Assembly (NCBI RefSeq): GCF_029168945.1
Contig: NC_083604.1
Location: 72,742,211 to 72,806,210 of the forward strand
Source: Cannabis sativa
Lineage: Eukaryota; Streptophyta; Magnoliopsida; Rosales; Cannabaceae
Direction: 5' to 3'
DNA: 64,000 bases
The translations under genes were made by a program, and so were the position numbers. The notes below the pieces were generated by a model that saw only the letters and a program-made list of their open reading frames with translations, did not search any database and was not told where the DNA came from. Shown here in pieces: positions 38,501-49,359 of the stretch (the stretch's first letter is position 1; the number at the start of each line of letters is the position of its first letter).

Positions 38501-39270
38501 TTTTCGGGGGTAGTTTTGTTCCATGTGGCTTGCGATAAGAATTTAACAGCACATGGTTTGGCAAAGTATGTCCTTTGATTAGACCATAAGTTATCCTAAT
38601 TTAAAGAAGTGCTGCCATTATAAATTATTGTATTATTAATAACGTGTGATTTTAATCACCACGTAAAAAAAAACAAGGATAACAAAAAATTGGTTAATTT
38701 TGCAAATAAAAGAAAATTATAATGGGCTGTTGTAGTTACAAAGAACATCACGTAATCAATTTTTTTTTATTTTTTATTTATTTTTTTTTTTTGTGAAACT
38801 GTATTAATTTGGTAGTTTGGTTGCCATTTATAAATTAAACCAGATTATAAGATTATAAGGTCATCTCTAATGGCTTTATTTCATCTCAAAAAAAAAAAAT
38901 CATCTCTATTGGTAAAACTTAAGTTTAGTGTTAATAAATCAACACCAAATAAATTACTATTTTAGCACTATTTTTTTTTTTTCAATTTCAATTACAATAT
39001 AAAAATTACACTAAATTTTATATTCTTTATTATTCTATTATTTTATTAATATAATAAAAATATTTTAATACTAAACATATATAATTATTTAATTTTTTTT
39101 CTTAAAAGTATTATTCAATTATGAAAAAAAATTTAAAAAAATAATGTGATCTATAGTGCTTATTAAATTTGGTGGGACACATAGATAAACCCATTTATAA
39201 ATTTAGTTATGGTGTCTCATTGAATTATATATATTGTGAAACTACACTATTTTTAGTGTTTCAGAGACTG
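35543..39270. other. AP2 upstream region and AT-rich intergenic DNA
   Basis: The first 1.3 kb upstream of AP2 is rich in CT/GA and CTT runs (for example 35901-35927), common in plant promoters. A hexamer run of GGGTTT lies at 36719-36763. Beyond 37 kb the sequence is plain AT-rich with no frame I can support. Confidence 0.55.
35719..35726 (-). promoter_or_regulatory. Candidate TATA box of the AP2 gene
   Basis: TATAAATA on the minus strand, 177 bp upstream of the ATG. It would place the transcription start near 35690 and give a CT-rich leader of roughly 150 nt. It is supported only by position and sequence; an additional upstream untranslated exon is possible. Confidence 0.4.
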
Positions 39271-39606
39271 CATTACAAAAAACTATTACTTTTAGTGATA
39301 ATTTTTTAGTCACAACGTAAATTTTTTGTGACTAAATATGTCTTTTAGTCACAACAAAAAACTACTTGTGACTAAAATATAGTATTTACTTAAACACAAG
39401 TTGTCACTAATTTAGTTTTAGTACAATAAGTATTGTGACTAAAAACACATTTAGGCACAACAAATTGTAATTTTTGTTACTAATATTTTTAGTTACGGAC
39501 TTTTTAGTCACAACACAATAATAATAATTTATAATTAGCCACAACTTTTTTATCTTTAGTCACAAGTTTTGTTGTAACTAAAAGTAAAAAAAAAAAAAGT
39601 GTAGTA
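39271..39606. mobile_element. Small decayed CACTA-like element
   Basis: Starts CATTACAAAAAACTATTACT (one change from the CACTACAAAAA end) and contains alternating TTTTAGTCACAA and TTGTGACTAAA words typical of CACTA subterminal repeats. It ends near GTGTAGTA. The same family occurs at 60887-61595. No transposase. Confidence 0.6.
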
Positions 39607-39756
39607 CATCAAGTAGTATATATAATTGGTTTAAAAAAATAGTATATATAATTTGGAGGTGAAGATTCCGAAGAATATCTAATATACGCACTGTTATTAA
39701 GGGTCGGTTGTCAGGTAAGGTGGGCTAAGCATCCGTCTTGGATTCTAAACACTTAG

Positions 39757-40578
39757 ATCATCTCTAATGGACGGTGTATATTTTGAGTTAAATTTGGCCT
39801 AAAATATACCATAAAATTATAATTGGCCCCTTTTTTTTTTGTATTTGTGCTCCAATGCATAAGGTACAAATTAGTTATAAAAGCTAATATTACCAGTAGG
39901 GATTGTAACTTTTCATGAATTTGCCAAAGTTGATGATTCCAACTACTTACTGTTGGTCCCACAGGTCGTGTGACATACACTAAGATAATCTTTTCTCTTT
40001 AAGAGTTGGTGCAAGAAAGCCCCCGAACAAAGTCATTAATACAAAGAGAGGAAGAAACCCCCAAAAATTCGTGTTGTATTGTATTAGTGGAGGCGGTAGA
40101 AGCCTTAATATATAACGCGATATGATATACAAAATAATTAATTTTATTTATATTATTTTAATATCTTATAAATATATCTTATTTAAAGTGAATGAATATT
40201 ATTAATAGTTGGCAAAGAGGTAATTAAAAAATGTAGTATTTATTGTGGGCTAAAATTTAGCCCATGCAATCTTTTGTGTCAAATTTGGCATAACTTTTAG
40301 CTTGAACCAAATTTGAACTCTCAACCTCTTAGTTATTAAACTAATCAAATTACCATTAGGCTACAGCATACATTTAACATTAAAACTATTATTATTTATT
40401 TTATTACTAACTATATTTTAATTTTTTTCTAAAATGGAGCCCTGAGCGGTGGGGGCCTAAGGCAGCCTCCTCCTTCATCTTAGCTCAGGGCCAGCCCTGC
40501 CATTGGAGTTAAATTTTAGTAAAATATTCAAAAAAAATAACAATATACTACATTTATAGCTCTAGAGATGCTCTTAGG
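39757..40578. repeat. Possible MITE, possibly containing a tRNA-derived SINE
   Basis: The left end GATCATCTCTAATGGAC loosely mirrors the right end (complement AGAGCATCTCTAGAG), and both sides share AATGG...TTAAATTTTAG phrases. Around 40375-40300, minus strand, a TAGCCTAATGGTAA word and GAGTTCAAATTTGG word are spaced like the A and B boxes of a tRNA-derived SINE. No target duplication was found. Confidence 0.35.
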
Positions 40579-41508
40579 ATTCTAAAATTATGAAGAAAAA
40601 AATTATATATGTTAAATAATAGAAAACTATAATAAAATAGTATTTAGTTTAGTAGTATAGAGTTTCTTTCAAACTAAGAGGGCAATAAATCAATTCTCAA
40701 CCTCTTCTTCTCCATTTTTTTTAGAATCAGATCAGAATAAATTAATGGATGAATGTAACTGAATAAATGAAGAAAAAAAATAGAATTAATATTTGTAATA
40801 TGTTATTTACTAAAATTATTCAAATATTGAATGTTAATAATTTATCTTATTTACTTTATCAGGAAACATAATTGAAATACTTAAATTTGTTAAATTATCA
40901 TTTTTAATTAAAATATAATATATATAGTAAATATTTTATAAACTATATTTGAAAGGAGAAACTTGTCAATAAATATTTAATTTTATAAAATAAGATAAAA
41001 AAAATTGAAGTCATTATATTCCTTATAAAATTAGTGGGAGATGTATCTATTTTCTTTTATTTTCTATTTAATCAATTTTTGGAATTTTTAATTTTTATAA
41101 ATTAAAATAAACACATATACAGAAATGACTAACTTACCATCGATTCACATTATTTATTAATAAATATGTGTAGTTATGAAGAATTGAACCTTGAAATTCT
41201 TAAAAGTTTTACAAAGTTTTGTCTCTACACCAAAATACTAGAGCTATTATTTTGATGATAATTAAATTATTTATATACTTTAGGACCGACCCTGTTATGT
41301 GCAAAGTTAATGGACCCCTTACTTAGTGACAAAGTTGATGTTTGGTCCACCAAGACCATCTCCAACCTTATTAGATAAATTAGTGATTTATTATTAAAAT
41401 ATGTCTTACATTGTAAAAAAGGTTTGCTCTAATAATGTGTCAAAAATTTATCTAAATCTTAAAGTAGAATAATTGTATATATATATATATATGTTAAAAA
41501 AAATTCTT
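40579..41508. other. AT-rich intergenic DNA
   Basis: No supported gene. A B-box-like word on the minus strand near 41175-41190 hints at a decayed tRNA-derived SINE. Confidence 0.5.
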
Positions 41509-41685
41509 TTAAGGCTCGTTTGGTACGTCGTATTATATTGTATTGTATTGTGTTGTGTTGGATTGTATTGTATTGTATTGTATTAGTATTATGTAATGCA
41601 ATACTATGTTTGGTATTGACTTGTATTAATAATTTGTGTAAAGTTATAATATATTTTCAATACACTCGACCTAACACCAAATACG

Positions 41686-41985
41686 GGTCAGGTCCGGGTC
41701 TCGGGTCACAGGTCTCGGGTCCAAGTCTCAATTCGGATTCAGGTCTGGGTCTGGGTCCGGAGTCCAAGTCCAGGTCCAGGTCCCGGGTCTGGGTCTAAGT
41801 CCCGGATCCTGTGTTCGGGTCCGAGCCCAAGTCCCAGGTCTAGGTCTGGGTCTGGGTTCGAGTTTTGGGTCTTGAGTCTAGGTCCCGGATCCGAGTCTAG
41901 GGGTTCGGGTTTCGGTCTGAGTCCCAGGTTCGAGTCCGGGTCACGTGTCTTGGGTTTGGGTTTGGGTTTGAATCCGGATTTGGGT
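41686..41985. repeat. Degenerate GGGTCY hexamer array
   Basis: About 300 bp made mostly of imperfect six-base units such as GGGTCT, GGGTCC, AGGTCC and GGGTTT. It is GC-rich in an AT-rich setting. A shorter block with the same words lies in the MITE at 2480-2969. Confidence 0.85.
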
Positions 41986-42297
41986 CGAAGATTGGTGTTG
42001 ACCTGGAATCCTTTGTAAATATTATAATATAAGTTAATATGAATTATTTGTTATGTATTAAATAATACAATATATATTGTATTAATAATTTTAGCCATAA
42101 TAATTAATACAATACATTACTTGATTTTATATACTTAAAAAACTAAAAAAAAAATTATTCTTAAACCAAAACCTTTTAAACTAAAAAAACTATGACGAAA
42201 AAGAAAAAATATAGTCTTGTCTATTGACATGCTTTGTTTTGTCTGAGGTTGTCCTCTGTTCTTGTCTTATTGAGTGTTTGTTTTGAGTTGGGTGATT

Positions 42298-43539
42298 ATG
42301 GCGTCTTCTAGTGGTACTAATAACATGTCTGTTCCGATTCTAGCGGAAGAGGAGGAAGATGAGGCGTTGGCGTACGGTGTTGATCAGACAGTGGAGTTTG
42401 CCATAGACGATCGGTGGTGTTTAGTGGGGCGATTTTTGACTGAACGCAATATAGATTTTGATGCAATGCGCCATCTCATGGCTTCGTTATGGCAATCGGG
42501 CAAAGGTATGTACGTTAAAGAGCTTGATTCAACCCGGTTTTTGTTTCAATTTTATCACGATGTTGATATTGAAAGAGTTATTGAAAAGAGTCCTTGGACA
42601 TTCAACAATTTCCTTCTGGTTTTTCGACGATTAAAGAAAGGTGAAGATCCCAAGCTCATTCCCCTATCCCATGTCGATATGTGGGTTCAGCTCCATGACA
42701 TACAATCGGGTTTCAGAACTGCTCATGTGTGCAAGGATTTGGGGAATTTTATCGGTAGCTTTGTCGAGGCAGACAAGAAGAATTTTCTGGGTTTATGGAG
42801 AGATTACCTACGGATCCGGGTTACCTTGGATGTTTCCAAACCTCTCAAACGCCGCAAGAAAATACGCATAGTAGATGGAAAGGAGTTATGGGTTAATTTT
42901 AAATATGAACATGTGCCTACTTTTTGCTTTATATGCGGAATCATGGGACACTCCGAAAGTTTCTGCCCCCGTCTGTTTGATACTCCGAAGGATAGTATAG
43001 TGAAACCGTATGGTATATGGATGAAGGCGATAACAAGGAGGAAGAATGTTACAATGGGTTCGAAGTGGTTGCGGTCTTTTCAAGACTTTTTCGATGAGAA
43101 GTTGGGCGGTGATGGTAGTGCAGGAGCGACGACGGTGGATGGGAATGTTAATCACGTCCCTATGATCATGGAGGGGATCGTGGGTCAATCTGCTACTGGC
43201 CATAATCGTGGAGAAAATATGGGGTTTAATGATAATGAGGCAATTGGGGGATTGGATATTGATAGTCAAAGTGATGAGTTGGCTCATGATGTATTAGTCC
43301 TTACTGATACTAAAAGGAAAAAAATTGATATTGAGTTGAATGGTCTTGGTGGTCCACGTAATGGCCAATTGGGCTTAAATAATAATTCTTTTATCACTCA
43401 AGAATTCGGCCCAAGTGGGGAATTAGTTGGTGTTGTGGATGAAGTTTTTACCAAAGACACTAGTAATGATAATGGTGTTAATGGGCCAAAAAACTTGAAC
43501 AAGGTGGGTGTTGGTTTCCAGGCCCGTCGAGGATTATGA
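42298..43539 (+). CDS. LINE ORF1, nucleic-acid-binding protein
   Basis: An open frame of 413 residues from MASSSGTNN (an upstream in-frame ATG at 42274 is possible). It has the DUF4283-type domain found in plant LINE ORF1 proteins (about residues 35-190) and a CX2CX4HX4C zinc knuckle (CFICGIMGHSESFC). It should bind the element RNA. Its TGA overlaps the ATG of ORF2 by the sequence ATGA, an arrangement that suits termination-reinitiation. The rest of the frame is open, in contrast to ORF2. Confidence 0.88.
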   Translation: MASSSGTNNMSVPILAEEEEDEALAYGVDQTVEFAIDDRWCLVGRFLTERNIDFDAMRHLMASLWQSGKGMYVKELDSTRFLFQFYHDVDIERVIEKSPWTFNNFLLVFRRLKKGEDPKLIPLSHVDMWVQLHDIQSGFRTAHVCKDLGNFIGSFVEADKKNFLGLWRDYLRIRVTLDVSKPLKRRKKIRIVDGKELWVNFKYEHVPTFCFICGIMGHSESFCPRLFDTPKDSIVKPYGIWMKAITRRKNVTMGSKWLRSFQDFFDEKLGGDGSAGATTVDGNVNHVPMIMEGIVGQSATGHNRGENMGFNDNEAIGGLDIDSQSDELAHDVLVLTDTKRKKIDIELNGLGGPRNGQLGLNNNSFITQEFGPSGELVGVVDEVFTKDTSNDNGVNGPKNLNKVGVGFQARRGL

Positions 43540-46500
43540 GTTTTATAAGTTGGAATTGCCATGGGCTTGGGAACCCATGGGCCTTGCAATTCTTAAAGGA
43601 TATTCTTATCCAAAAGAGACCCAATTTTGTCTTTTTGTGTGAAACTATTAGCAAAAAAGATAAATTAGAAAGAGTGAGATTGTTGTTGGGCTTTGATGGT
43701 GTCATTGCTGTTGAACCTCACGGTAAAAGTGGGGGATTGGCTTTTCTGTGGAAAAATGAAGACGAAGCTCGCCTCTTGGGGTTTTCTCAGTCCCATATCG
43801 ATATGGAAATCACCATGGAAGGGAAGGAAAAATGGCGTTTTAGCGGTCTTTATGGTGAACCAAACCGTTGTCAACGTAGACGTACTTGGGATCAAATGAG
43901 AAGCTTGGCTTTGGATTCGGTTTTGCCGTGGTGTATTATGGGTGACATGAATAATGTTCTTTCTCATGAAGACAAGAGAGGTGGCAAACATTATCCGGAT
44001 TGGTTACTATGGGGATTTCAACAAGCAGTTAACGATTGTGAGCTTCATGATCTCGAGCTCATTGGGCATCCTTTTACTTGGGAGAAAGGGCGAGGTACTG
44101 ATCAATGGATTGAGGTTAGATTGGATCAAGCTCTATGTACTAAAAATTGGTTAGATCTTTTTCCTCTTGCTAAACTGTATAATTTAGAGCTTTCCACTTC
44201 CGATCATTGTCCCATTTTTCTTGATTTAGTGGATAACATTCCTCTTGTTATGAAAAAGAAATTTCGGTTTGAGAATTGTTGGCTAAGGGAACCCCTTTGT
44301 CATCAAGTAATTAAAGAGTGTTGGAATTTTAGTTCTGAGTTCGATATTCAACAAAAGATCAAATACTGTGGTGAGTTCTTGCTTGTCTGGGGTGAAGCTT
44401 ACTCGGGTGACTTTAAGAAAAGACTGAAGGAGTGCAAAGCTGAAATCAACCTCTGGAAACATGGTAGAGATTCTATTTCTACTAACAACTTTCGTACAGC
44501 CAAAAGTAAGTTTAAAGAAATCCTCACTCAACGTGAAGTCTTTTGGAGGCAAAGATCGAAACAATTATGGCTCCAGGCTGGAGATAACAATAGTAAGTTT
44601 TTCCATGCGTCTGCTTCAGCTAGAAGACGGAGTAATTCAATTACTAAGCTTCAGGATTCCAATGGTATTTGGACGAGTTGGGAGGATGGATTGGATCGAA
44701 TTATGGTTGAGTATTTCAAGGATTTGTTTACTACCTCAGGCACTGCTTCGATTGATGTTATCAGCTGCATACAACCTAGTATTACAGCTCTTCAGAATAT
44801 TGAGTTGCTTCGGCCAGTTTCAGAGGAGGAAGTAAAGTCTGCTCTTTTCCAAATGCATCTTGACAAATCTCCTGGTCCTGATGGGATGACTCCAGGTTTC
44901 TTTCAGAAATGCTGGAATGTTGTTAAGAATGATATTGTTCGACTAGTGCAAGATTTTTTTCTTATGGGTTCTCTTCCAACGGGTCTCAGTCATACTAATA
45001 TTGTTCTCATCCCTAAGAAGAAACAACCAACTGCCATGGGTGACCTCCGTCCTATCTCGTTGTGTAATGTTATTTACAAGGTGGTTTCGAAGGTTTTGGC
45101 TAATCATCTTAAAGTGGTTCTCCCTATTGTCATCTCGGATACTCAAAGTGCTTTCCTTCCTGGAAGATTGATCTCTGACAACATACTTGTTTCGTTTGAG
45201 ATAATGCATTATCTTAAACGTAAGACTAAGGGTAAACATGGCTTCATGGCTCTTAAACTGGATATGAGTAAAGCTTACGATAGACTTGAGTGGGGATATT
45301 TGCGAGCTGTTCTTCTGCGTATGGGCTTCGATGGTAGATGGGTGAATTTGATCATGCAGTGTGTTAGCTCGGTTTCTTACTCTATTGTTCACGGCGGTCA
45401 TGAACTAGGCCCTATTGTTCCTGGTCGTGGGGTTAGGCAGGGAGATCCGTTATCCCCATATTTGTTTATCCTGTGTTTAGAAGGTTTCTCCGCTCTTATT
45501 CGGCATTATGAGACGGTTGGTTTGATTCATGGGTGTAGTGTTGCTAGAGGAGCACCAAAAGTATCACACATGCTTTTCGCTGATGATAGTTATGTGTACT
45601 GTAAAGCTAATGATAGTGAGGTCTCAAATGTGCTTCGGTTACTGCAATTGTTTGAGAATGCTTCGGGACAGAAGATTAATTTTGATAAGTCCTCAGTATT
45701 CTTTAGCTCTAACACTGACGAGTATATGAGGGATTACATTTGTGGCTTGATGGGTATCTATGAAGCTGATGATAACACTACATATTTGGGCTTGTCGAAT
45801 ACCATGGGACAAAAGAAGACTGCTATTTTGGATTTTTTAAAAGACAAGTTGAGAAAAAGGATTCAGAGTTGGGAGGGGCGTCTTCTCTCTCAAGCAGGGA
45901 AAGAAGTTCTTCTTAAAACAGTTGCTCAATCACTTCCTAATTATGCTATGAGTGTGTTTTTGCTGCCCATTGAAACTTGTAAAGAACTGGAAACTCTTAT
46001 GGCTAAGTTTTGGTGGAATTCGAACAAGTCACAGAATAAGGGAGTGAGTTGGATGAGCTGGAGAAGATTGTGCAAGCATAAGAATGTAGGAGGTCTTGGA
46101 TTTCGAAGCCTCCGCGATTTCAATATGGCACTCCTTGGTAAACAAGGTTGGCGGCTATTAACTCATCCGTCATCTTTGGCTACACGACTCCTGAAGGCTC
46201 GTTATTTTCCTACTGGCTCTTTTCTTACAGCGGAGATTGGTTCTAATCCGAGTTTCGTCTAGCGTAGTATTTTTGAAGCTCGAGATTTGGTAGCGGCAGG
46301 GGTGCGTAAGAGTGTTGGTGCGGGTCTCTCAGTTAGCATTTTGTCAAATCCTTGGCTTGCTGAGATGGATCATCCTTATATTGAGTCTAGACACCCGGGG
46401 TTAATCGGAAAAACAGTTTCTAGCCTTATGAGGATCGATGAGCGTGCTTGGGATGTTGAGATTCTTGAAGATCTTTTTGAGACTCGTGATAGGTTGGCTA

Positions 46501-47611
46501 TTCTCTCTATTCCTCTCAGTTCTTCCATTCACGAAGACGCATGGTATTGGAGCTTTGAAAAGTCGGGGTTGTACACTGTCAAGAGTGCCTATCGGTACTT
46601 GGATGATTTAAAAATGGCTTTACTACCGATAATTCTACTGGTTTTTGGAAGAAAGTCTGGGCTCTAAACATTCCACCGAAGGTGAGAAATTTTATTTGGA
46701 GAGCTGCTTCTAATGTGTTGCCTACGTGTGCTCAGTTGGTTACATGACATGTCCCGATTAGTAGCATCTGTCAGTTGTGTAATAGCAGCAATGAAACAAT
46801 TTTTCATGCTCTTGTTGGTTGCTCTTTTGCTCGCTCTTGTTGGCACCGGTCTTGTGTGGATATTGGTAGCTGGTTGGAGATGGCCTTCTCGGCCTGGTGG
46901 TCTAATTTGTCGCACAGGGTCAGTGAGCATATATTGGAAGAGGCGGCTATGGTTGCTTGGGGCATTTGGCGAGCTAGAAACGATGTAGTTTGGAACCAGA
47001 AATCTTCAAACGCTGCTGGTGTTGTTCTCTCGGCTAGGCGTACTCTTGATCAATATCAAATTGCTCAATCTTCGAAAAATGATTCTTTATTATTTTTTCG
47101 TGGTGATGAAACAGTTGTTGAGCATTGGAAACCTCCTAATTTTAACTAGATCAAGGTCAATGTCGATAGTGCAATTTTTGAGCAGTGGGGGCGTTATGGT
47201 GTTAGGTGTATAGCCCGTGATCATGAAGGTAAAATTGTGACTGCATTCAATAAATCTTTTGAAGGTCGGGTGCAACCCGAGATGGTTGAAATCATTGGCA
47301 TCAAGGAGGCTCTTAGTTGGATTGATAGTTTTTCTTGGGGTGATGTTGTTCTTGAGACAGATAGTTTAGTTTGTGTTCAAGCTATTTTAAGTTCTCTTTC
47401 TACGCCTTCTCAATTTGGACTTATTGTTTCTGATTGTAAGCTCTTGCTTACTCGTTTGTCTTTTGTTTCTGTGTGTTTTGTTAAACGATCTGCAAACAGA
47501 GCCGCTCATTATATGGCGCGAGCTTCTTGTTTCTCCACAGGTCGTACTATCCAGGAGGGTTTTCTGTCTCCTGAGTTAGTTGCCATTGCTTTGGCTGATT
47601 TCTCAGTTTAA
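43536..47611 (+). pseudogene. LINE ORF2: endonuclease, reverse transcriptase, RNase H, broken
   Basis: Endonuclease of the exonuclease-endonuclease-phosphatase type (SWNCHGLGNP at the start, GDMNN, SDHCP), reverse transcriptase (KLDMSKAYDRLEW, GVRQGDPLSP, FADD), a zf-RVT cysteine region and a plant-type RNase H at the C-terminus (VNVDSA..., LETDS, RSANRAAH). The frame is open from 43536 to a TAG at 46260-46262, where the same frame then continues with RSIFEAR. A frameshift follows at about 46605-46625, then TGA at 46745-46747 and TAG at 47147-47149, after which it stays open to 47611. The family usually has W, R and W at the three stops, so each can be one transition. Confidence 0.92.
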
Positions 47612-47727
47612 TGAATACTGAAATTTTTATTCAAAAAAAAAAATACAATACATTACTTTATTTAAATATAATGTTATTTATTATTTAATACAATAAAATT
47701 CTTATAGACCTAACAAATGAGCTCTTA

Positions 47728-49022
47728 CGGTCAAATACACTGTGAAGTTGATTAAAAATAGTTCTTAAAGCAAGAATTCTTAGTATAGGCAGTAGAAAGT
47801 TGAACAAGTGAGATGTGGTCTTTATGAGTTTACTAATAATTTGTAATGGGTTTCTTGTTTTCCTCCTCTTCTAGATAAAAAAAATTAATTCAAAATGAAA
47901 TTATGACATAATAAATGTATTGTCTTTATATTTACTTTTATGTAATTTTAATATTTTATTATTAAATTTTGTTATGTTTTAAATTATAAACTATTTACAT
48001 TTATTTTTTATTATTTTACATAATAAAATAGTAATAAAACTAATAATAAAGTTTTTTTTAATAAAATTATTAATTAAACATTAAATTTTATATCAAGATT
48101 TATAATTATATATTTTAAGCAAAATACTAAAAATTAATACAAATATATCACAAAATCACTTCTTATGTTAAATATAGCACACATGGTCCATTGAGGATGT
48201 TCTTAGATACCAAATTTGGTATTGTACCAATACCAAATATGGTATTATAGTCTCTTTCAATAAATCATAACATCAAAAATTACACTAAAAAATAATTATT
48301 TATTATTATAATTCACACGTATATAGAATAAAATAGACAAGTACGTAAAAAGCTATTTGAACCTTGTATTTTCAAAAATACTATTTTTTATGTTTTATTT
48401 ATAATTTTACGGCCTAAAATTTTTAATTACAGAAATACGATTATAAAGTTTTAAAATTTCAAAAACATATTTTGCTCATATCAAAGTAAAAAAAAAAACA
48501 AATAAAATATTAACCTCGTGACAACTATAAATCAGGCATAAATAAATTATAAAACAATCTCATGACACTTATAATACAACTATAAATAAATTATAAAATA
48601 ACAACAAAATAGTATTTATTATTTTTACTAAAGAGATATTTTTGTAAATAAAATAAAATTTAAATAGTAAAAATGAAAATTTTTCTGTGTTGACGTATTT
48701 TTGTAAATTTTTTTTTCAAATTTTTAATCTATTACATAAATTTTTCTTGTTTTTTGAGGTGTTAATTTTTTATGAATTTTTTAAAAAATTTGTGAAATGT
48801 CTTAAATAATTACAACATATACAACTATATAATTATAATTAGGTGTACAATATATTTTCCTAATGTATATTTAAATATTTTTTATATAATATATATTTAA
48901 ATATTATAATATAAACTAATTGTGTGTATAATTTATATGTTTTTTTTTTTTTTCTGAAACAGTATAGTATAGTTTATAATTATATGTTTAAATTGATGGT
49001 GATGATAAATGTTTAAAATATG
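47728..49022. other. AT-rich intergenic DNA with a dispersed repeat, copy 2
   Basis: Positions 48050-48740 match 4320-4960 in phrase order. The rest is AT-rich with no frame. A short palindromic set around 'accaaatttggtattgtaccaataccaaat' words lies near 48210-48245. Confidence 0.5.
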
Positions 49023-49027
49023 CGTAT

Positions 49028-49280
49028 TGTTATAAATATTAATAATTATGTGGATGTCCAAATCTTTTATTTATTACCATGAATTGTAATCAACATTCCT
49101 CTTTTCCTTAGTTTCCCTTTTTCTTAGTTTCTTAATATCTCACTCTTGTATTTGTATAAATAGGGGTTCACCCCATTGGAATAAACAACTCAGAAATTCT
49201 CATTCACTTTCTCTTTCTCTCTTCATCTTCTTCTTCTTTCTTCTCATCTATTTTATATTATTTTATATTATTTCATAACA
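49028..49280 (+). repeat. 5' LTR of the copia-type element
   Basis: 253 bp, TGTTATAAATATT to TTCATAACA, with a TATA-like GTATAAATAGGGG near 49156 and a CT-rich stretch before the end. It is followed by CGTTATCAGCACGAG, the position of a primer-binding site. Confidence 0.92.
49155..49168 (+). promoter_or_regulatory. TATA box in the 5' LTR
   Basis: TATAAATAGGGG in the LTR, about 120 bp before its end; the same sequence is present in the 3' LTR near 54328. It would start transcription of the element. Confidence 0.6.
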
Positions 49281-49359
49281 CGTTATCAGCACGAGTCTCT
49301 GCTCAAGCTTCAAGCATGAGTCTCTGCCCAAGCTTCAAGCATGAGTCTCTGCCTAAGAT

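Larger units (their letters stand above)
42123..47643 (+). mobile_element. L1-type LINE with target duplication and poly(A) tail
   Basis: A non-LTR retrotransposon of 5.5 kb with ORF1, ORF2 and an 11-A tail (47633-47643). A 15-bp duplication TACAATACATTACTT flanks it at 42108-42122 and 47644-47658, so both ends are preserved and the copy appears full-length. ORF2 is broken, so it cannot move on its own protein. Confidence 0.93.
41512..47724. mobile_element. Harbinger-like MITE split by a LINE
   Basis: Left end AGGCTCGTTTGGTA and complement of the right end GAGCTCATTTGTTA agree at ten of fourteen positions. They are flanked by TTA at 41509-41511 and 47725-47727, a 3-bp target as in Harbinger elements. 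Without the LINE the element is about 0.68 kb. It holds TATTG repeats near its left end and a GGGTCY-rich block. Confidence 0.6.

Noticed and set aside
40300..40375. Possible tRNA gene on the minus strand
   Set aside because: A- and B-box-like words are present but no cloverleaf could be drawn; at best a decayed SINE.
41165..41250. Second tRNA-like B box, minus strand
   Set aside because: Only the B-box word fits; stems do not pair.
46605..46630. Programmed frameshift in LINE ORF2
   Set aside because: It is accompanied by three stops and shows no typical slippery site with a stimulatory structure; decay is simpler.
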